Below are positions 6,119 through 7,274 of a stretch of DNA of 7,274 nt, piece by piece; position 1 is the first letter of the stretch, and each line of letters opens with the position of its first letter. This stretch comes from RGIG3994 sp964461635 (GTDB lineage Bacteria; Bacillota; Clostridia; Oscillospirales; CAG-272), in the NCBI GenBank assembly GCA_964461635.1, contig CAYWVC010000056.1, positions 1 through 7,274 on the forward strand, in the 5' to 3' direction. A program made the translations under genes and the position numbers. A model generated the notes under the pieces. It was not told the DNA's origin. It saw only the letters and a list, made by a program, of their open reading frames with translations, and ran no database searches.

Positions 6119-7147
6119 TTATCCTATTATTCCGAGTTCTATTTTGTAATTGAGTATGCGTAACACCGATTCGTCGATCCGACGCTCGGTGATCGTTCCG
6201 TTTTCGACCGCCTCGCGGACCGCGGGTATCTGAGTCTCAAAGCTTGAGCAACAGAGCAGATCGTTGCCGGCAAGCAGAGCCGCGACCGCCGCCTCGCTGC
6301 CCCCGGTGTATTGCGTGATCCCGCCCATATCGAGCGAGTCGGTGACTATCACCCCGTCAAAGCCGAGCTCACGGCGCAACAGCTCGTGAACCCTCTTGGA
6401 GAGGGAGGCGGGACGCTCGGCGTCGAAGCAATCGACCATTACGTGCGCGACCATCACCATTCCCGCGCCGGCTTCGATTCCCCCGCGGAAGGGCAAAACG
6501 TCGCGTTCGGCGAAGTCCGCCTCGCTTCGTATCCCGTCGCGGGCAATGCCCGTGTGCGTGTCAACGTTGTCGCCGTAGCCCGGGAAATGCTTGAGCGAGC
6601 ACCCCATACGTGAGCGCTTCATCTCGCCGACCATCGCCGCCACACATTGAGCCGAGGTCACGGCATCCTGCCCGAAGGTGCGGTGGTAGATGTAGTTCTT
6701 TTCGTCGGACGAGAGGTCGCAGACCGGAGCGTAGTTGACGTTTACTCCGAGTGAGCGCAGAAAGCGGCACTTCTTGCGAGTGTCGGCAACGAGAGCGTCA
6801 AGCCCTCCGTCTGCAAAAACCTTTGCGGGAGCGGCAAAGGGCTCGTCGCGCAAACTTGAGAACTTGCTTGCCCGCACAACGTTGCCGCCCTCCTCGTCGA
6901 CGGCTATAAACATATGAATGTCCGAGACCGATTGATAAGAGTCTATATCGCGGCGCACCTCGTCGGCACTTTTGCCGATCCCGGTGTGATCGTCGCCAAA
7001 GTCCACGGCGTAGAGGGTAAATCCGCCGAGCTTGTAGCGCTCGACCGCCTCGCACGCACCCTCGCGCGGGCAACGAACGATAAAAAGCTGCCCGATCTTC
7101 TCGTCAAGTGTCATAGAGCCAAGTATCTGATATGCCCGTGAATTCAT
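6119..7147 (-). CDS. Glycoside hydrolase family 3, NagZ-like beta-N-acetylhexosaminidase
   Basis: A 342-aa protein, the usual length of a single-domain NagZ. Visible family features are VDEEGGNVVR (83-92, the NagZ 'DQEGG' region), HRTFG (155-159), and KHFPGYGDNVDTHTG (186-200), where D196 and H198 form the Asp-His dyad that serves as acid/base in NagZ-type GH3 enzymes. D270 in VTDSLDMGG (268-276) is the expected nucleophile. NagZ enzymes remove beta-1,4-linked GlcNAc from anhydro- or plain muropeptides during peptidoglycan recycling. There is no signal peptide or lipobox (it starts MNSRAYQILG), so a cytoplasmic enzyme is likely, unlike some exported Gram-positive homologues. A strong SD supports the start. 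It is the first gene of the operon, 16 nt before the next. The family call is firm. The exact substrate (muropeptide, chitobiose or another GlcNAc glycoside) is inferred, and no other peptidoglycan-recycling gene lies in the window. Confidence 0.88.
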   Translation of the reverse strand: MNSRAYQILGSMTLDEKIGQLFIVRCPREGACEAVERYKLGGFTLYAVDFGDDHTGIGKSADEVRRDIDSYQSVSDIHMFIAVDEEGGNVVRASKFSSLRDEPFAAPAKVFADGGLDALVADTRKKCRFLRSLGVNVNYAPVCDLSSDEKNYIYHRTFGQDAVTSAQCVAAMVGEMKRSRMGCSLKHFPGYGDNVDTHTGIARDGIRSEADFAERDVLPFRGGIEAGAGMVMVAHVMVDCFDAERPASLSKRVHELLRRELGFDGVIVTDSLDMGGITQYTGGSEAAVAALLAGNDLLCCSSFETQIPAVREAVENGTITERRIDESVLRILNYKIELGIIG

Positions 7148-7151
7148 TTTA

Positions 7152-7159
7152 CCACCTCC
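7152..7159 (-). promoter_or_regulatory. Ribosome binding site of the glycoside hydrolase gene
   Basis: GGAGGTGG on the minus strand contains a GGAGG core 7 nt from the ATG at 7145-7147. This is the strongest SD in the window. It supports that ATG as the true start and fits efficient translation of the first gene of the operon. Confidence 0.85.
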
Positions 7160-7179
7160 ACGGCGAGTTTTGCATATCC

Positions 7180-7197
7180 GCGCAGCCTTCGCTGCAC
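7180..7197 (-). promoter_or_regulatory. Small hairpin in the 5' leader
   Basis: In the transcript, GTGCAGC and GCTGCGC pair around a GAAG loop, making a 7-bp stem with one G-U pair. It lies between the predicted transcription start (about 7208) and the SD (7152-7159). No U-run follows it, so it is not an intrinsic terminator, and it leaves the SD free. It may protect the 5' end of the mRNA. It is too small to be a recognised riboswitch, and I see no competing structure. Confidence 0.4.
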
Positions 7198-7214
7198 TTG
7201 CGATAATCCGTATT

Positions 7215-7243
7215 ATTATAACTCATATCGCCACAGATTGCAA
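7215..7243 (-). promoter_or_regulatory. Strong sigma-A/sigma-70-type promoter for the operon
   Basis: Read on the minus strand there is TTGCAA (7238-7243) as the -35 box, a 17-nt spacer (7221-7237), and a perfect TATAAT (7215-7220) as the -10 box. This is one mismatch from full consensus with ideal spacing. The predicted start of transcription is near 7208, giving a leader of about 60 nt before the glycoside hydrolase ATG. The sequence just upstream (7244-7265) is almost pure A/T, resembling an UP element. No other intergenic space in the window is large enough for a comparable promoter, so it probably drives all seven genes. The sequence shows no obvious operator. Confidence 0.85.
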
Positions 7244-7274
7244 GTATTATAATGTTAATTTAATTAGGCAATGC

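Noticed and set aside
7246..7271. A second TATAAT (7246-7251, minus) with TTGCCT (7266-7271) upstream
   Set aside because: The spacer is only 14 nt and the -35 is poor. The TTGCAA-17-TATAAT pair downstream is much better.
1..7274. tRNA, rRNA, CRISPR array, transposase, toxin-antitoxin or defence genes
   Set aside because: I looked for these and saw no supporting sequence; coding regions fill the window except for short junctions and the 127-nt right end.

Overview
The window holds seven protein-coding genes, all on the minus strand, plus a strong promoter at the right end. Junctions are -8 (overlap), 19, 34, 1, 18 and 16 nt, so this looks like one operon read right to left. The DNA is moderately GC-rich by eye with an AT-rich promoter region. 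Good Shine-Dalgarno (SD) sites, a TTGCAA-17-TATAAT promoter and the protein families present suggest an anaerobic, probably gut-type Bacillota of the Clostridia. That placement is an inference; no marker gene is present.

In transcription order the window contains: promoter and leader with a small hairpin (7148-7253); a NagZ-like family 3 glycoside hydrolase (6119-7147); a COG2509-type FAD-dependent dehydrogenase with a four-cysteine cluster (4711-6102); a Cys-type cytoplasmic sulfatase (3130-4692); a TauE/SafE-family permease (2379-3128); a DUF368 membrane protein of the family that includes the undecaprenyl-phosphate translocase PopT (1394-2344); a PAP2-family membrane phosphatase (685-1374); and a Gph/PpaX-like HAD phosphatase (39-692). 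Beyond the last stop there is only a weak terminator-like hairpin and an 11-nt direct repeat, so the operon may continue past the left edge.

The most coherent functional reading is envelope and glycan turnover. PAP2 and DUF368 would form a lipid-carrier recycling pair: the phosphatase makes undecaprenyl phosphate outside and DUF368 returns it to the inner leaflet. The NagZ-like hydrolase would process muropeptides or GlcNAc glycosides, the sulfatase would desulfate small sugars or other esters, and the adjacent permease could move the sulfur oxyanion. These links are inferred from family knowledge and gene order.

I found no mobile element, CRISPR array, RNA gene or defence system. The most unusual details are at the DUF368 gene: a perfect palindrome fills the whole space between its SD and its start codon, and that space contains a two-codon Met-Pro-stop reading frame with better SD spacing than the gene itself. 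A second, different palindrome covers the DUF368 stop codon and abuts the PAP2 SD.
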